A stretch of 64,000 nt of DNA, taken from positions 1-64,000 of the forward strand of contig JAAWJI010000001.1 of the NCBI GenBank assembly GCA_022796795.1, read 5' to 3'. The position numbers and the translations under genes were made by a program. Below are positions 8,853-17,390 of this stretch, in pieces. The DNA comes from Lachnospiraceae bacterium. Its GTDB lineage: Bacteria > Bacillota > Clostridia > Lachnospirales > Lachnospiraceae. Numbering within the stretch: position 1 is the stretch's first letter; each line of letters begins with the position of its first letter. A model generated the notes under the pieces. It did not search any database. It saw only the letters and a list, made by a program, of their open reading frames with translations, and was not told the origin of the DNA.

Positions 8853-9911
8853 ATGAAAAATCATATAAAAGACAAAAAATCATATACAATACCTACCATC
8901 TCCAAAGCCTCCCCCAGAATATCATCTTCCCATGTGTCTCTATTATCACCTTCCTTATTCTCCCCACCCCTCCCCCTTCTCTCCGCCCGCTGGCTGGAAA
9001 ACGTAAGGCTCCGCGTCAAGGAATCCACCTACGTCAAATACTACAACATTACACAAAACCATATCCTCCCCAAGCTTGGCACCTATACTGCCGATCAGCT
9101 CACCACCGAGACGGTAGAACAGTTCGTACAGAAGAAGCTGGTTCACGGCCGTTGTAACGGAACCGGCGGTCTCTCTGAGAAAACAGTTAAGGATATTCTC
9201 ACAGTCCTGCAGGAGACCTGCCGCTATGCTGGGCATTGGGGAATAGAAATCCCCTGCCATTTTGACCGAATCCGGATTCGGAAAAAGAGTGCGGAGATCC
9301 GTGTATTGAGCAGGGAGAGGCAGCAGGACCTGGTCACATTTTTGCTGAGGGATGATAGCCTGACAAAGCTTGGAATTCTCATGAGTCTGTACATGGGCCT
9401 GCGGCTGGGAGAGATATGCGCTCTACAGAGGCGCAGTATTCTGTTTCATGAGGAGATCCTCTGCGTCCGCTATACCATGCAGCGTATCCAGGATTTCCCT
9501 CAGAGCGGATTATCGGATGATAAAAGAAAGACGAAAATTATTATCACAGAGCCAAAGAGCGGCAGTTCCATCCGGGATATTCCCATTCCGGCATTTTTGA
9601 TGGAACGCCTGGGTCCCCTGCGGAGTCTGCCAGAAGATGCCTTTCTCCTTACAGGAAGCACCCAGCGCTTTATCGAGCCCCGGACGCTGGAAAATATTCT
9701 GAAGAAATATCTTCGGGAATGTGGAATGGAGGATGTCACCTATCATATGCTGCGCCATACCTTTGCCACCCGGTGCATTGAGGGAGGCTTTGATGTGAAG
9801 GCGCTCAGCGAAATTCTGGGGCATGCCAGCGTCAATGTGACGCTGAATCGGTATGTTCATTCTTCCATAGATCAGAAGAGGAAATATATGGAGCAGCTTC
9901 CGGTGTTGTAG
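8853..9911 (+). CDS. tyrosine recombinase / phage-integrase family site-specific recombinase
   Basis: This 352-residue protein has a SAM-like DNA-binding N-terminal core (about residues 47-130, WLENVRLRVKESTYVKYYN) and a catalytic domain with GLRLGEICAL (first catalytic Arg), HMLRHTFATR (His and second Arg), LGHASVNVTLNRYVH (His and nucleophile Tyr). All residues of the R-H-R-H-Y set are visible, so it is probably active. The first 45 or so residues are a Ser/Pro-rich stretch outside the usual fold, and the true start may be later. It sits alone between capG and an Rpn gene, with no other phage genes. It could rearrange the locus or be the trace of an integrative element. Confidence 0.85.
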   Translation: MKNHIKDKKSYTIPTISKASPRISSSHVSLLSPSLFSPPLPLLSARWLENVRLRVKESTYVKYYNITQNHILPKLGTYTADQLTTETVEQFVQKKLVHGRCNGTGGLSEKTVKDILTVLQETCRYAGHWGIEIPCHFDRIRIRKKSAEIRVLSRERQQDLVTFLLRDDSLTKLGILMSLYMGLRLGEICALQRRSILFHEEILCVRYTMQRIQDFPQSGLSDDKRKTKIIITEPKSGSSIRDIPIPAFLMERLGPLRSLPEDAFLLTGSTQRFIEPRTLENILKKYLRECGMEDVTYHMLRHTFATRCIEGGFDVKALSEILGHASVNVTLNRYVHSSIDQKRKYMEQLPVL

Positions 9912-9926
9912 TAGGGGCAAATATAC

Positions 9927-9950
9927 AAAGGGGGCAGAAAACGCCCCTTT
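9927..9950 (+). terminator. Rho-independent terminator after the recombinase
   Basis: AAAGGGG (9927-9933) pairs with CCCCTTT (9944-9950) around a 10-base loop, and AT-rich sequence follows. It lies 16 bases after the recombinase stop. Confidence 0.7.
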
Positions 9951-10070
9951 AATTATAATATCCCTGGCTCACTTCCTTTGCAAAGATAGTAGAAGCTGCA
10001 GCTTGATCAAAATTTTCCAGTGAAATCAAAAGTTATATATATTTTTGAGAATTTATTTATATTTAATTTC

Positions 10071-10099
10071 TTGTATATTTTGATTTTTTTCAGTATACT
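10071..10099 (+). promoter_or_regulatory. candidate sigma-A promoter P1
   Basis: TTGTAT (10071-10076), a 17-base spacer and TATACT (10094-10099), in an AT-rich setting, pointing to the Rpn gene. Confidence 0.55.
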
Positions 10100-10185
10100 G
10101 TTTTCAACAGGATTCAAAGCAACACCTCATACTTGCCATTCGGCAAAGAAATCCCGTAAAAGTAACTGTAAACTCAAGAAAGCTG

Positions 10186-10214
10186 TTGTATGTCAGGCAC
10201 GATCCGTTTATAAT
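10186..10214 (+). promoter_or_regulatory. candidate sigma-A promoter P2
   Basis: TTGTAT (10186-10191), a 17-base spacer and TATAAT (10209-10214). Transcription would begin near 10221, about 108 bases before the Rpn start. Confidence 0.6.
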
Positions 10215-10328
10215 AAACACAAGAGACTCATCCGCATCAGCTTTTTTACCAGAAACACACCTTAAACACAGGAACGTGTTTCAAAAGTCCCGGATCGTTG
10301 ATATCGGGCACAGGAAGGAGCGCACAGG

Positions 10329-11309
10329 ATGCGGAGCAACGAAGAATTTATTATGAAACCAAAGGTGGATTTTTGCTTCAAGGAATTGATGGAGGATGAG
10401 CAGGTCCGCCGGGGTTTTATCTCGGCCATACTGAATGTAGGGCCGGAAGAGATAGGGGAGACCACCCTGCTTCCCACCTGTCTGCGGAAAACGTATGCGG
10501 AGGAGAAGTATGGGATACTGGACGTGCATGTGAAGATTATTGGGAAACATGCCTCGGAGATGGACATAGAGATCCAGGTGGCGCCTTTTAAGCTGTGGGC
10601 GGAGCGGTCTTTGTTTTATCTTTGTAAAATGTTTTTCTCCCAGATTGAGGAGGGAGACAGGTACGGGAAACTGAATAAGTGCATCCATGTGGGGATTCTG
10701 GATTTTACCCTGTTTGAGGGGGATGAGGAGTTTTATTCCTGCTTTCATCTGTGGGAGGACAGGCGCAAACGAAAGTTTACGGATAAGCTGGAGATCCATA
10801 TCATAGAGTTGCCCAAGTGGAACCAAAAAAGCCTGCCGGGAAGTGCAGATACAGGGCCGAAAAATGCGGAATTACAGAGCTGGACCGAATTCCTGGGGGC
10901 AAAGAACAGGGAGGAATTGGAGATGGCGGCGAATACGAATTCATATGTTGAAAAAGCTTATGAACGCCTGCAGCAAATCAGTATGGATAAGGAGAAACGC
11001 AGAGAATATGAGGCGCGGGAAAAGGCCATCCGGGACTATAACTGGCAGATGGAGAGTAGATGGAGGCAAGGACATGAGGAAGGAATGGAACAGGGTTTGG
11101 AATTGGGCATAGGTACAGGAATGGAGAAAAAACTAGTAGAGCAGGTCTGCCGGAAGTTGCAAAAGGGAAAGGGAGCCCAGGAGATTGCGGAAGACCTGGA
11201 CGAGGATCTGGAGGAGATCAGGAAAATCTGTCAGGCGGCCCGGGAGTTTGCACCTGAGTATGACAGCGAGCTTGTTTTAAGAGGGCTTAAACAGGAACAG
11301 TCTTTCTAG
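10329..11309 (+). CDS. Rpn family recombination-promoting nuclease / PD-(D/E)XK transposase-like protein
   Basis: This 326-residue protein has the Rpn N-terminal domain: KVDFCFKELMEDEQVRRGFISAIL, then LPTCLRKTYAEEKYGILDVHVKI with the conserved Asp, and MDIEIQVAPF with the E-x-Q nuclease pair. The C-terminal part (after about residue 210) is charged and helical, with a Gly/Glu-rich stretch common in this family. An AGGAAGGAG site (10312-10320) supports ATG 10329; ATG 10353 is an alternative. The family promotes RecA-independent recombination in E. coli and is usually found as scattered copies. Its stop shares the CTAG at 11306-11309 with the convergent gene. Confidence 0.85.
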   Translation: MRSNEEFIMKPKVDFCFKELMEDEQVRRGFISAILNVGPEEIGETTLLPTCLRKTYAEEKYGILDVHVKIIGKHASEMDIEIQVAPFKLWAERSLFYLCKMFFSQIEEGDRYGKLNKCIHVGILDFTLFEGDEEFYSCFHLWEDRRKRKFTDKLEIHIIELPKWNQKSLPGSADTGPKNAELQSWTEFLGAKNREELEMAANTNSYVEKAYERLQQISMDKEKRREYEAREKAIRDYNWQMESRWRQGHEEGMEQGLELGIGTGMEKKLVEQVCRKLQKGKGAQEIAEDLDEDLEEIRKICQAAREFAPEYDSELVLRGLKQEQSF

Positions 11310-12064
11310 GGCTCACCGCTATAAAAGCTGCTATTTTCGTTGATAAAGATGATACAGCGGTTATCACCCCGGTAGAAGTGAAATCCGTAGTCGTTCCAAT
11401 TTCCCAGGACTCCCGAGTTCAGATCCTGCCCAATGGCCACAAAATCGCAGCCTGTTTCCTGAAGCAGGGGGCCGCAGACAGCCAGATCCGGATTGGGCTT
11501 TGACAGCTCCAGAGCCAGAGGACCCTGGTAGTACCGATCATAAGCCAGGGTAATGGTTGGATTGTACTGACGGATAAAGGGCAAAAGCCAGCCGACGCCT
11601 ACCACATGAGCGCCGTCCGGAATCCATTGCGCAGTGTCAACGCTTTCCTGGGTCAGTTTGTAGGGATTGGTAACCTCATGGAAATGCTGGCCGGTCAGCA
11701 TATAAGAACCAGAGCCCATGATGCAGAGAACCAGAACGCAGAAGGCAGCGAAGCGCTTTACTCCCTGGAGCTTGGAAACAAGGGTGGTCATGACATAGCA
11801 GGTCAGGGGGATCAGAGGGATTAACCACAGGACCCGGAAGTATACGTTGTCTCCCAGGCATTCTACCAGGATTTTGCCAGACAGGGGACAAAAGTACAGA
11901 AACAGGGTAAACAGGGTGGTCCACAGAAAGATGGTTTTCCGGGAGGCGTTTTTTTCTTTTATAAACAGGTAGATCAAACAGGCCAAAAGGAGCAGATACA
12001 GATATCCTCCCTCAAAGGTTGCCTTAAAATCAGTTACAGCCAGCGTCCAGATTTCTTTCAACAT
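11306..12064 (-). CDS. C-terminal part of a split GT-C-like membrane protein
   Basis: These 252 residues have about five hydrophobic segments and then a soluble tail (from about residue 130) with VDTAQWIPDGAHVVGVGWLLPFIR. The reading frame is the same as that of the gene upstream on this strand (12080-13111): only a TAG and five codons (15 bases) separate them. The intervening bases include GGAAGGAGG, a strong ribosome site, so independent translation of this part is possible. Read through, the two would make a protein of about 600 residues, the size of the other GT-C-like proteins in this locus. Confidence 0.6.
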   Translation of the reverse strand: MLKEIWTLAVTDFKATFEGGYLYLLLLACLIYLFIKEKNASRKTIFLWTTLFTLFLYFCPLSGKILVECLGDNVYFRVLWLIPLIPLTCYVMTTLVSKLQGVKRFAAFCVLVLCIMGSGSYMLTGQHFHEVTNPYKLTQESVDTAQWIPDGAHVVGVGWLLPFIRQYNPTITLAYDRYYQGPLALELSKPNPDLAVCGPLLQETGCDFVAIGQDLNSGVLGNWNDYGFHFYRGDNRCIIFINENSSFYSGEP

Positions 12065-12079
12065 TCGTTTTCCTCCTTC

Positions 12080-13111
12080 CTATGTCAGCATCAGATAGCA
12101 TGTGCCCAATATGAGACAGGGGATACAGCTGAGCACGGATTTCAGGAAAAAGGAGGGCTGCCGGTTTCTCAGAGCATGGAGCAATCCCAGGGAACCCATA
12201 AAAACAGGGAGAAGCATAATTCCCATGGAGGAGAGGAGACAGGAGCCCAGGGTAAACAGAAACAGAATGATCCAGTCCCCCCGGGAAGCGGTATCCTTTG
12301 TGATCCGAAGATATTGATATACAACGGCCGGCAGCACAACACAGGCCAGGATTGCCTTTCCCACCCAGGGGGTCAGAAGAAGGTAGCTGCCGGAGATAAA
12401 GTGCACCTGAGTCATAAACATGTGCAGGATGGCCCCAAAAAGCAGGAAATATCCCTGGACCTCGGAATCCCCGGGAAACAAGGTGCGCGCCATGAGATCG
12501 TAAACCAGGTAGGCAAAGGGGATGATGACAAAGGGAAGCACCGTATGGGCAATGATGGTAGGGGAGATCTGTGTGAGCAATCCAATGAATGCATAATGGA
12601 TCGGCCACAGAGAAAATGCGTAACGCATGGGAAACGAATATCCAACACCGGTTTCTGCAACAATCCCCAGGAGAACGTTGTTTTGGATTGCATCATTGGC
12701 CACATTGATATAGAAAGCGTCGTCCCATTCATAATAGGTATGGTTGTGGACATAATAGAGCTGCAGCAAAATAAGAAAGACTGCAGCCAGAACTGTCCAG
12801 GAAAAATTGTCTTTCCAGCTTTTGACGGCTTCCGAGAGAATCTGCTTCAGACGCTGATGGAAAAACAGGGAGGCGGCACATGCCACAGCCAGTACAACAG
12901 CGTATGAAATAGCAAAGGTGCGAAACGGTACCCTTGCAAAGGTCATGGGAACCAGCAGAAGCTCCTGAAGTGCCCAGACGGAAAAGACGCCTGTGAAAAT
13001 GTTGCGAAGGACTCCTTGGTTTTCCCTGTAGCACAGGCAGTTTACCAGGTGGCCCATGAAAAAGCATATGATAAAATATAGGCTGCTGATAGCCAGGATT
13101 GTGATCTTCAT
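12080..13111 (-). CDS. N-terminal part of a DUF6077-like GT-C membrane protein, ending in an in-frame amber codon
   Basis: These 343 residues have about nine hydrophobic segments. Between the third and fourth lies YYEWDDAFYINVANDAI, an acidic first-loop motif expected of GT-C glycosyltransferases, followed by RYAFSLWPIHYAFIGLL. The region resembles DUF6077 proteins. The frame ends at TAG (12080-12082) inside what should be a loop, and the same frame resumes as the next gene. This could be a nonsense mutation of one gene or a pair made by re-initiation. A well-formed promoter lies at 13167-13195. Donor and acceptor are unknown. Confidence 0.65.
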   Translation of the reverse strand: MKITILAISSLYFIICFFMGHLVNCLCYRENQGVLRNIFTGVFSVWALQELLLVPMTFARVPFRTFAISYAVVLAVACAASLFFHQRLKQILSEAVKSWKDNFSWTVLAAVFLILLQLYYVHNHTYYEWDDAFYINVANDAIQNNVLLGIVAETGVGYSFPMRYAFSLWPIHYAFIGLLTQISPTIIAHTVLPFVIIPFAYLVYDLMARTLFPGDSEVQGYFLLFGAILHMFMTQVHFISGSYLLLTPWVGKAILACVVLPAVVYQYLRITKDTASRGDWIILFLFTLGSCLLSSMGIMLLPVFMGSLGLLHALRNRQPSFFLKSVLSCIPCLILGTCYLMLT

Positions 13112-13166
13112 GGAAGTAGTAAGGGCCTTTCATCTAAAGTTTGTATTATGATTAGGTATAGTCGTT

Positions 13167-13195
13167 ATTATAAGGGATTCCCTTGTCGAAAGCAA
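13167..13195 (-). promoter_or_regulatory. promoter of the 13111 minus-strand transcript, with a palindrome between -10 and -35
   Basis: On the minus strand TTGCTT (13190-13195), a 17-base spacer and TATAAT (13167-13172). The spacer carries a perfect AAGGGA-T-TCCCTT inverted repeat (13172-13184), a possible operator. Confidence 0.6.
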
Positions 13196-13228
13196 GCGTT
13201 ACTTTTTATATCTATGCCAACCGTCTTG

Positions 13229-13354
13229 CGGATTGGCGCGAAATCTATACAGTTAAGAGGCCTTCATTGACAGGTTCTTTTGGGATATGATCGGATTGGC
13301 GTGAAGTCCATACAGTTAAGGGGTCTTCGTTGACAGGTTCTTTTGGGATATGAT
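13229..13354 (+). repeat. two-copy tandem repeat, 63-base unit, promoter-like
   Basis: Copies at 13229-13291 and 13292-13354 are directly abutting and differ at only a few transition-type positions. Each begins CGGATTGGCG and ends TTTTGGGATATGAT. Each includes TTGACA and TATGAT just 13 bases apart, too close for a normal sigma-A promoter. The array stands about 95 bases ahead of the plus-strand glycosyltransferase gene, so copy number could affect its expression. Confidence 0.8.
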
Positions 13355-13449
13355 AGAAATGTGAGATAGGATTTAGGAGGGCAGAGCCTGGAGACTAATT
13401 TCCTGATCTGCCTTGTAGGTGTGGAAAACACGCCGTGAAAGAGGAAAAG

Positions 13450-14637
13450 ATGAAGAAAATTGCTTTTTTTGTTCAGCATATGCTTTGCGGAGGCATTGAA
13501 AATGCCCTGATTACCCTGACCGGAAGGCTGGTTGAAGGGGGATATGAAGTGACGGTTTATGTCATGGCAGAGAGAGGAGACTTTTTATCTCAGCTGCCCA
13601 ATGGGGTTGCTCTGAAGAAGATTCCCATGCCAAAGGCTGTGGAGGGGGCGCTTCCCGTAGGCGGCACAAAGGTTGCAGTTCACGGCAGCCTGGAGGAGCA
13701 CCAATTTGGGAGGGCGTTTCGCTATCTTTTGGGACATGCTTTTGGGAAAAGCGGATTTGCGGAACTGAATGTTGATTTTTCTCAGATTCCCCTGCTGGAG
13801 GAAGCCTATGATATAGCGGTGAATTATCAGATGCATTCCCCGTTTCTTGTCCGATATGTGTCGGAAAAGGTGTGTGCCAGGCGGAAGCTCTCCTGGATTC
13901 ACAATGATTTTGCTACCACAGGTTATCAGCTTCAGGCTCTGCGGGAGTATCTGGATTGCTGTGAGGGATTTTACGCGGTATCCGGGCAGATTGTGAAGGA
14001 ATTCTCAGAGATTTTTCCGGAGTACAGGGACAGGATTCATCTGGCCCGGAACCTGGTGCCTGTATCCAGGATTCTGCAAAGAGCGGAGGAGGAAGAGGCA
14101 AAGGAATATGCTCAGGTGCCTGAGGGCTGTCTCAAGCTATTGACGGTAGGGCGACTGGAGGAGCAAAAGGGATATGATCTGGCCCTTCAGGTGTGCCGGG
14201 ATCTCCTGGATCAGGGGGACAGCTTTCGTTGGTTTGTATTGGGAGACGGGACACAGCGGGCTAGGCTTTTGAGTCAGTGCCGGAAGCTTGGCCTGGAGCA
14301 GGTCATGTGCTTTCTGGGAATCCGGCAGAATCCCTATCCCTATTTTAAAGACTGCGACATTTATATACAGACCTCCCGTCATGAGGGGTATGTGACCACG
14401 GTGACAGAGGCCAAGCTCTTTCATGTTCCCATTGTGTGCACGGATGTGTCCGGGGCCCGGGAGCAGCTTACGGATGAGGTGAACGGTGAGATTGCAGCCA
14501 TTGATGCAAACAGCATTGCCAGGAGGGTGCACCGGCTGATTCGGGAGCCGGACAGGCGAAGGAGATATGCGGATTCGTTGGCAGGCGTAGGAAATATAGA
14601 GGGAGAAGAATGGCTTTCTGTGTTCGAAGATGAATAA
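13450..14637 (+). CDS. GT4/GT1-type glycosyltransferase
   Basis: This 395-residue GT-B enzyme starts KKIAFFVQHMLCGGIENALI, with the glycine-rich N-terminal loop, and has the C-terminal domain with LKLLTVGRLEEQKGYDLAL, then IYIQTSRHEGYVTTVTEAKLFHVPIVCTD, the donor-binding EX7E-type region of GT4. The ATG at 13450 follows AAAGAGGAAAAG. A GTG at 13435 in the same frame has no ribosome site, so 13450 is preferred. It is the first plus-strand gene after the 63-base repeats and is followed by more glycosyltransferases. The sugar is not predictable. Confidence 0.85.
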   Translation: MKKIAFFVQHMLCGGIENALITLTGRLVEGGYEVTVYVMAERGDFLSQLPNGVALKKIPMPKAVEGALPVGGTKVAVHGSLEEHQFGRAFRYLLGHAFGKSGFAELNVDFSQIPLLEEAYDIAVNYQMHSPFLVRYVSEKVCARRKLSWIHNDFATTGYQLQALREYLDCCEGFYAVSGQIVKEFSEIFPEYRDRIHLARNLVPVSRILQRAEEEEAKEYAQVPEGCLKLLTVGRLEEQKGYDLALQVCRDLLDQGDSFRWFVLGDGTQRARLLSQCRKLGLEQVMCFLGIRQNPYPYFKDCDIYIQTSRHEGYVTTVTEAKLFHVPIVCTDVSGAREQLTDEVNGEIAAIDANSIARRVHRLIREPDRRRRYADSLAGVGNIEGEEWLSVFEDE

Positions 14638-14679
14638 AAGGAACCGGAAGCATGGACAGAGAGATTGTGAGGGCAGGCT

Positions 14680-15702
14680 ATGAAAAAGGCGTTGGTGGAT
14701 GTATCAGTGCTTCTGGTGTTTTTTACCAGGCACGAGCAGTTCCGTCAGGTATTTGCACAGGTAAAAAGGGCGCGGCCGAGGGAATTATTTCTCTATCAGG
14801 ACGGTCCCAGGAAGGATCATCCGGAGGATGAGGAAAATATCCGCAAATGCCGGGAGATTGCGGAGGATATTGATTGGGACTGCCAGGTTCATCGGCTATA
14901 CCAGGAAACCAACAGGGGGGTGGACCCTTCCGGATATCTGGCGGATGTGTGGGCCTTTTCTCAGACAGACAAATGCATTGTCCTGGAGGATGATGTGGTG
15001 CCCTCTGTTTCCTTTTTTTCCTTTTGTAAAGAGCTCCTGGACCGGTATGAGAAGGATGAGGAGGTTATGCTGATTTCCGGCTTTAATGTGGAGGAGCAGA
15101 CTGCGGGGGTAGAGTCTGACTACTTCTTTTCCTCCACCACCTTTACCTGGGGGTGGGCCTCCTGGTCCCGGGTTGTTCGAAACTGGGATCCAGCATACGG
15201 GTTTCTTCAGGACGTCGGGAAGAGAGCGGCTGTGGAGAAATATATTCAGGAGAAGAAACTGGTGAAAAATATGCTTCATGTATTTGAACAGCATCTGGCC
15301 TCGGGAAGAGAACACTTTGAGACGATTTTGATTTCTCATCAGTATCTGCACCGGGGACTCACCCTTGTGCCTGCCAAAAATATGGTCCGAAATATCGGTG
15401 TGGCGGCAGATTCCGCCCACTATGCTGCAGACCTGGGACTGGTGGCAAAGGGATTTCGGCGGATATTTACCATGTCGGCATATGAACTGGACACTGCCCA
15501 TATAAAGCATCCCGCCGGGAAACAGGACTTTGAACCTTACCGGAAGCGGGCCTATCGGATCTACGGGTGGGGGCATCCCCTGGTGAAGCTCTACCGGCTT
15601 CTGGAAACTTCCTTTTATCAGCTCAGGCGGGGAAATGTACGGGATGTGCTGGCGGATGTGAAAGAGAAAACGGGTAAGGTTTTGTCCCGGACCAGTAGTT
15701 GA
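14680..15702 (+). CDS. GT-A fold glycosyltransferase (HlpA/GNT-I-like family)
   Basis: This 340-residue protein has VLLVFFTRHEQFRQVF at the start, LFLYQDGPR and CIVLEDDVVPSVSFFSF (residues about 101-117), where EDD is the likely metal/nucleotide site. FSSTTFTWGWASWSRVW-type sequence follows (about 148-160), typical of proteins annotated as hemolytic-protein HlpA-like or GNT-I-like transferases. It starts 43 bases after the preceding glycosyltransferase and is probably cotranscribed with it. No signal or membrane segment is seen, so it should act in the cytoplasm. Confidence 0.7.
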   Translation: MKKALVDVSVLLVFFTRHEQFRQVFAQVKRARPRELFLYQDGPRKDHPEDEENIRKCREIAEDIDWDCQVHRLYQETNRGVDPSGYLADVWAFSQTDKCIVLEDDVVPSVSFFSFCKELLDRYEKDEEVMLISGFNVEEQTAGVESDYFFSSTTFTWGWASWSRVVRNWDPAYGFLQDVGKRAAVEKYIQEKKLVKNMLHVFEQHLASGREHFETILISHQYLHRGLTLVPAKNMVRNIGVAADSAHYAADLGLVAKGFRRIFTMSAYELDTAHIKHPAGKQDFEPYRKRAYRIYGWGHPLVKLYRLLETSFYQLRRGNVRDVLADVKEKTGKVLSRTSS

Positions 15703-15776
15703 GGGATTGCAGCTGCTTTTTGCGGGGAAGGATGCGGAAGGTCTTATAGTCGGAGCAGCAACTGAGGGGGTTTTGT

Positions 15777-15805
15777 TTGCGTTCTCGGAATTGCTGTGAT
15801 ATGAT
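15777..15805 (+). promoter_or_regulatory. candidate promoter for the MBOAT/SGNH pair
   Basis: TTGCGT (15777-15782), a 17-base spacer and TATGAT (15800-15805), about 45 bases before the MBOAT start. Confidence 0.5.
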
Positions 15806-15849
15806 AGGCGGGAGGATTGATAGATTAGAGTTTAGGAGATTGTGGTAAA

Positions 15850-17352
15850 ATGTTGTTTAATTCCCTGGAATTTTGTGTGTTCTTTCCGATTGTGGTATTT
15901 CTGTACCTGATCCTTCCGGCAAGAGTCCGGTATATCTGGCTTCTCATTGCCAGCTATTATTTCTATATGAGCTGGAATCCGGTCTATGCGCTGCTTATGG
16001 TATTTTCCACGGCGGTTACCTTTATAAGCGGCATTGGCATGGAACGGGCGGAAAAACGGGGAGGGGAGCGGGCCCCTGTGCGGAAAAAACGGATCGTAGC
16101 CATTAGCTTTTGCGTCAATATTGGTATTCTTTTTCTTTTTAAATATGCGGATTTTCTGCTGCAGAATGTGAACTGGATTCTGGGCAAGCTTCATCTTCTG
16201 GTTCTTCCGGAATCTCTGAACCTGCTTTTGCCGGTGGGAATCTCCTTCTACACCTTTCAGGCCCTGAGTTATACCATGGATGTATACCGGGGGCAGGTGA
16301 AGGTGGAGAAAAATTTCCTGCGGTACGCGTTGTTTGTGTCCTTTTTTCCCCAGCTGGTGGCGGGGCCCATTGAGCGGTCCAGCCATCTTTTGTCCCAGGT
16401 GAATACAGTGCCCCAGGGCAAGCTGTGGGATTACGACCGTATTGCCAATGGCTGTATCTTAATGGTCTGGGGATTTTTTCAGAAAATGGTCATTGCGGAT
16501 CGGGTGGCGGTCCTGGTAAATTCTGTGTTTGATTCCTACTATTTATATGGCACGGTGATTCTGGCTGCAGGGGCAGCAGGCTTTGCTCTTCAGATTTATT
16601 GTGATTTTTCCAGCTATTCCATGATTGCCATCGGTGCGGCCCGGGTTATGGGCTTTGAACTGATGGAAAATTTTAATGTGCCTTATTTTTCCCGGTCTAT
16701 CCAGGAATTTTGGCGCAGATGGCACATTTCTCTCAGCACCTGGTTTCGGGATTATCTCTATATTCCGCTGGGAGGCAGCCGCTGCTCCAAGGCAAAAGCG
16801 TACCGGAATACCATGATTACATTTCTGGTCAGCGGGCTTTGGCATGGGGCCAACTGGACTTATCTGGCGTGGGGCGGACTGCATGGCTTCTATCAGATTA
16901 TGGGAAAGGAGCTGCGGCCCTGGAAGGATCGGATCAACCAAAGGCTTCACACAAAGACGGAGAGTATCAGCTATAAGCTGGGACAGGCTATGATGACCTT
17001 TGCGCTGGTGGATCTGGCCTGGATTTTTTTCCGGGCGGATACCTTAAAGGATGCGGTGTATTATATCTGGCGCATGTTCACCAGAGCGGACTTTTGGACA
17101 CTCTCAGACGGGACCCTCTACACCCTGGGACTGAACCGGTTTGAGATGAATATTTTGTATGTTTCCCTGGGGATTTTGTTTTTGGCGGACCTGATCCGGT
17201 ATAAAAAGGGACAGCAGCCGGATAAGTTTCTGGCGGAGCAGTGCATTTGGTTTCGCTGGCTGGTGGTGCTGGGAATGATACTGGCCACCTTTATCTTCGG
17301 CGTATATGGTCCGGCTTTTGATGCCCAGCAATTTATCTATTTTCAGTTTTGA
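15850..17352 (+). CDS. MBOAT family membrane-bound O-acyltransferase (AlgI/DltB-like)
   Basis: This 500-residue polytopic protein has the AlgI/PatA/DltB signature: FNSLEFCVFFPIVVFLYLILP, FPQLVAGPIERSSHLL (about 164-179), FWRRWHISLSTWFRDYLYIPLGG (about 290-312), and the catalytic-His region SGLWHGANWTYLAWGGLHG (about 328-346). Such enzymes move acyl groups across the membrane for polysaccharide or teichoic acid O-acylation. The next gene is an SGNH-type lipoprotein 38 bases downstream, the usual extracytoplasmic partner. It is intact and of normal length. Confidence 0.92.
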   Translation: MLFNSLEFCVFFPIVVFLYLILPARVRYIWLLIASYYFYMSWNPVYALLMVFSTAVTFISGIGMERAEKRGGERAPVRKKRIVAISFCVNIGILFLFKYADFLLQNVNWILGKLHLLVLPESLNLLLPVGISFYTFQALSYTMDVYRGQVKVEKNFLRYALFVSFFPQLVAGPIERSSHLLSQVNTVPQGKLWDYDRIANGCILMVWGFFQKMVIADRVAVLVNSVFDSYYLYGTVILAAGAAGFALQIYCDFSSYSMIAIGAARVMGFELMENFNVPYFSRSIQEFWRRWHISLSTWFRDYLYIPLGGSRCSKAKAYRNTMITFLVSGLWHGANWTYLAWGGLHGFYQIMGKELRPWKDRINQRLHTKTESISYKLGQAMMTFALVDLAWIFFRADTLKDAVYYIWRMFTRADFWTLSDGTLYTLGLNRFEMNILYVSLGILFLADLIRYKKGQQPDKFLAEQCIWFRWLVVLGMILATFIFGVYGPAFDAQQFIYFQF

Positions 17353-17390
17353 GTGGCAGCCTGTTGTGGTTCGGAAAGGAATGGAAATAA

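Larger units (their letters stand above)
9951..10328. other. AT-rich upstream region of the Rpn gene
   Basis: This 378-base stretch has two good promoter candidates (listed separately) and a 5' leader of more than 100 bases. An 81-codon open frame at 10020-10265 runs through both promoters and lacks a ribosome site, so it is not called as a gene. Confidence 0.5.
13112..13449. other. divergent intergenic region, 338 bases
   Basis: It holds the minus-strand promoter at 13167-13195 and a two-copy 63-base tandem repeat at 13229-13354. No gene is supported here; a 71-codon minus-strand frame through the repeats is not convincing. Confidence 0.5.

Noticed and set aside
10020-10265. 81-codon open frame before the Rpn gene
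   Set aside because: No ribosome site, runs through two promoter candidates, AT-rich and without any recognisable domain.
8640-10330. Invertible promoter flanked by inverted repeats near the recombinase
   Set aside because: Reading both gaps on both strands gave no matching inverted repeats of useful length.
13267-13291. TTGACA and TATGAT in each 63-base unit as a standard promoter
   Set aside because: The spacing is 13 bases, well below the 16-18 needed for sigma-A; kept as a repeat feature only.
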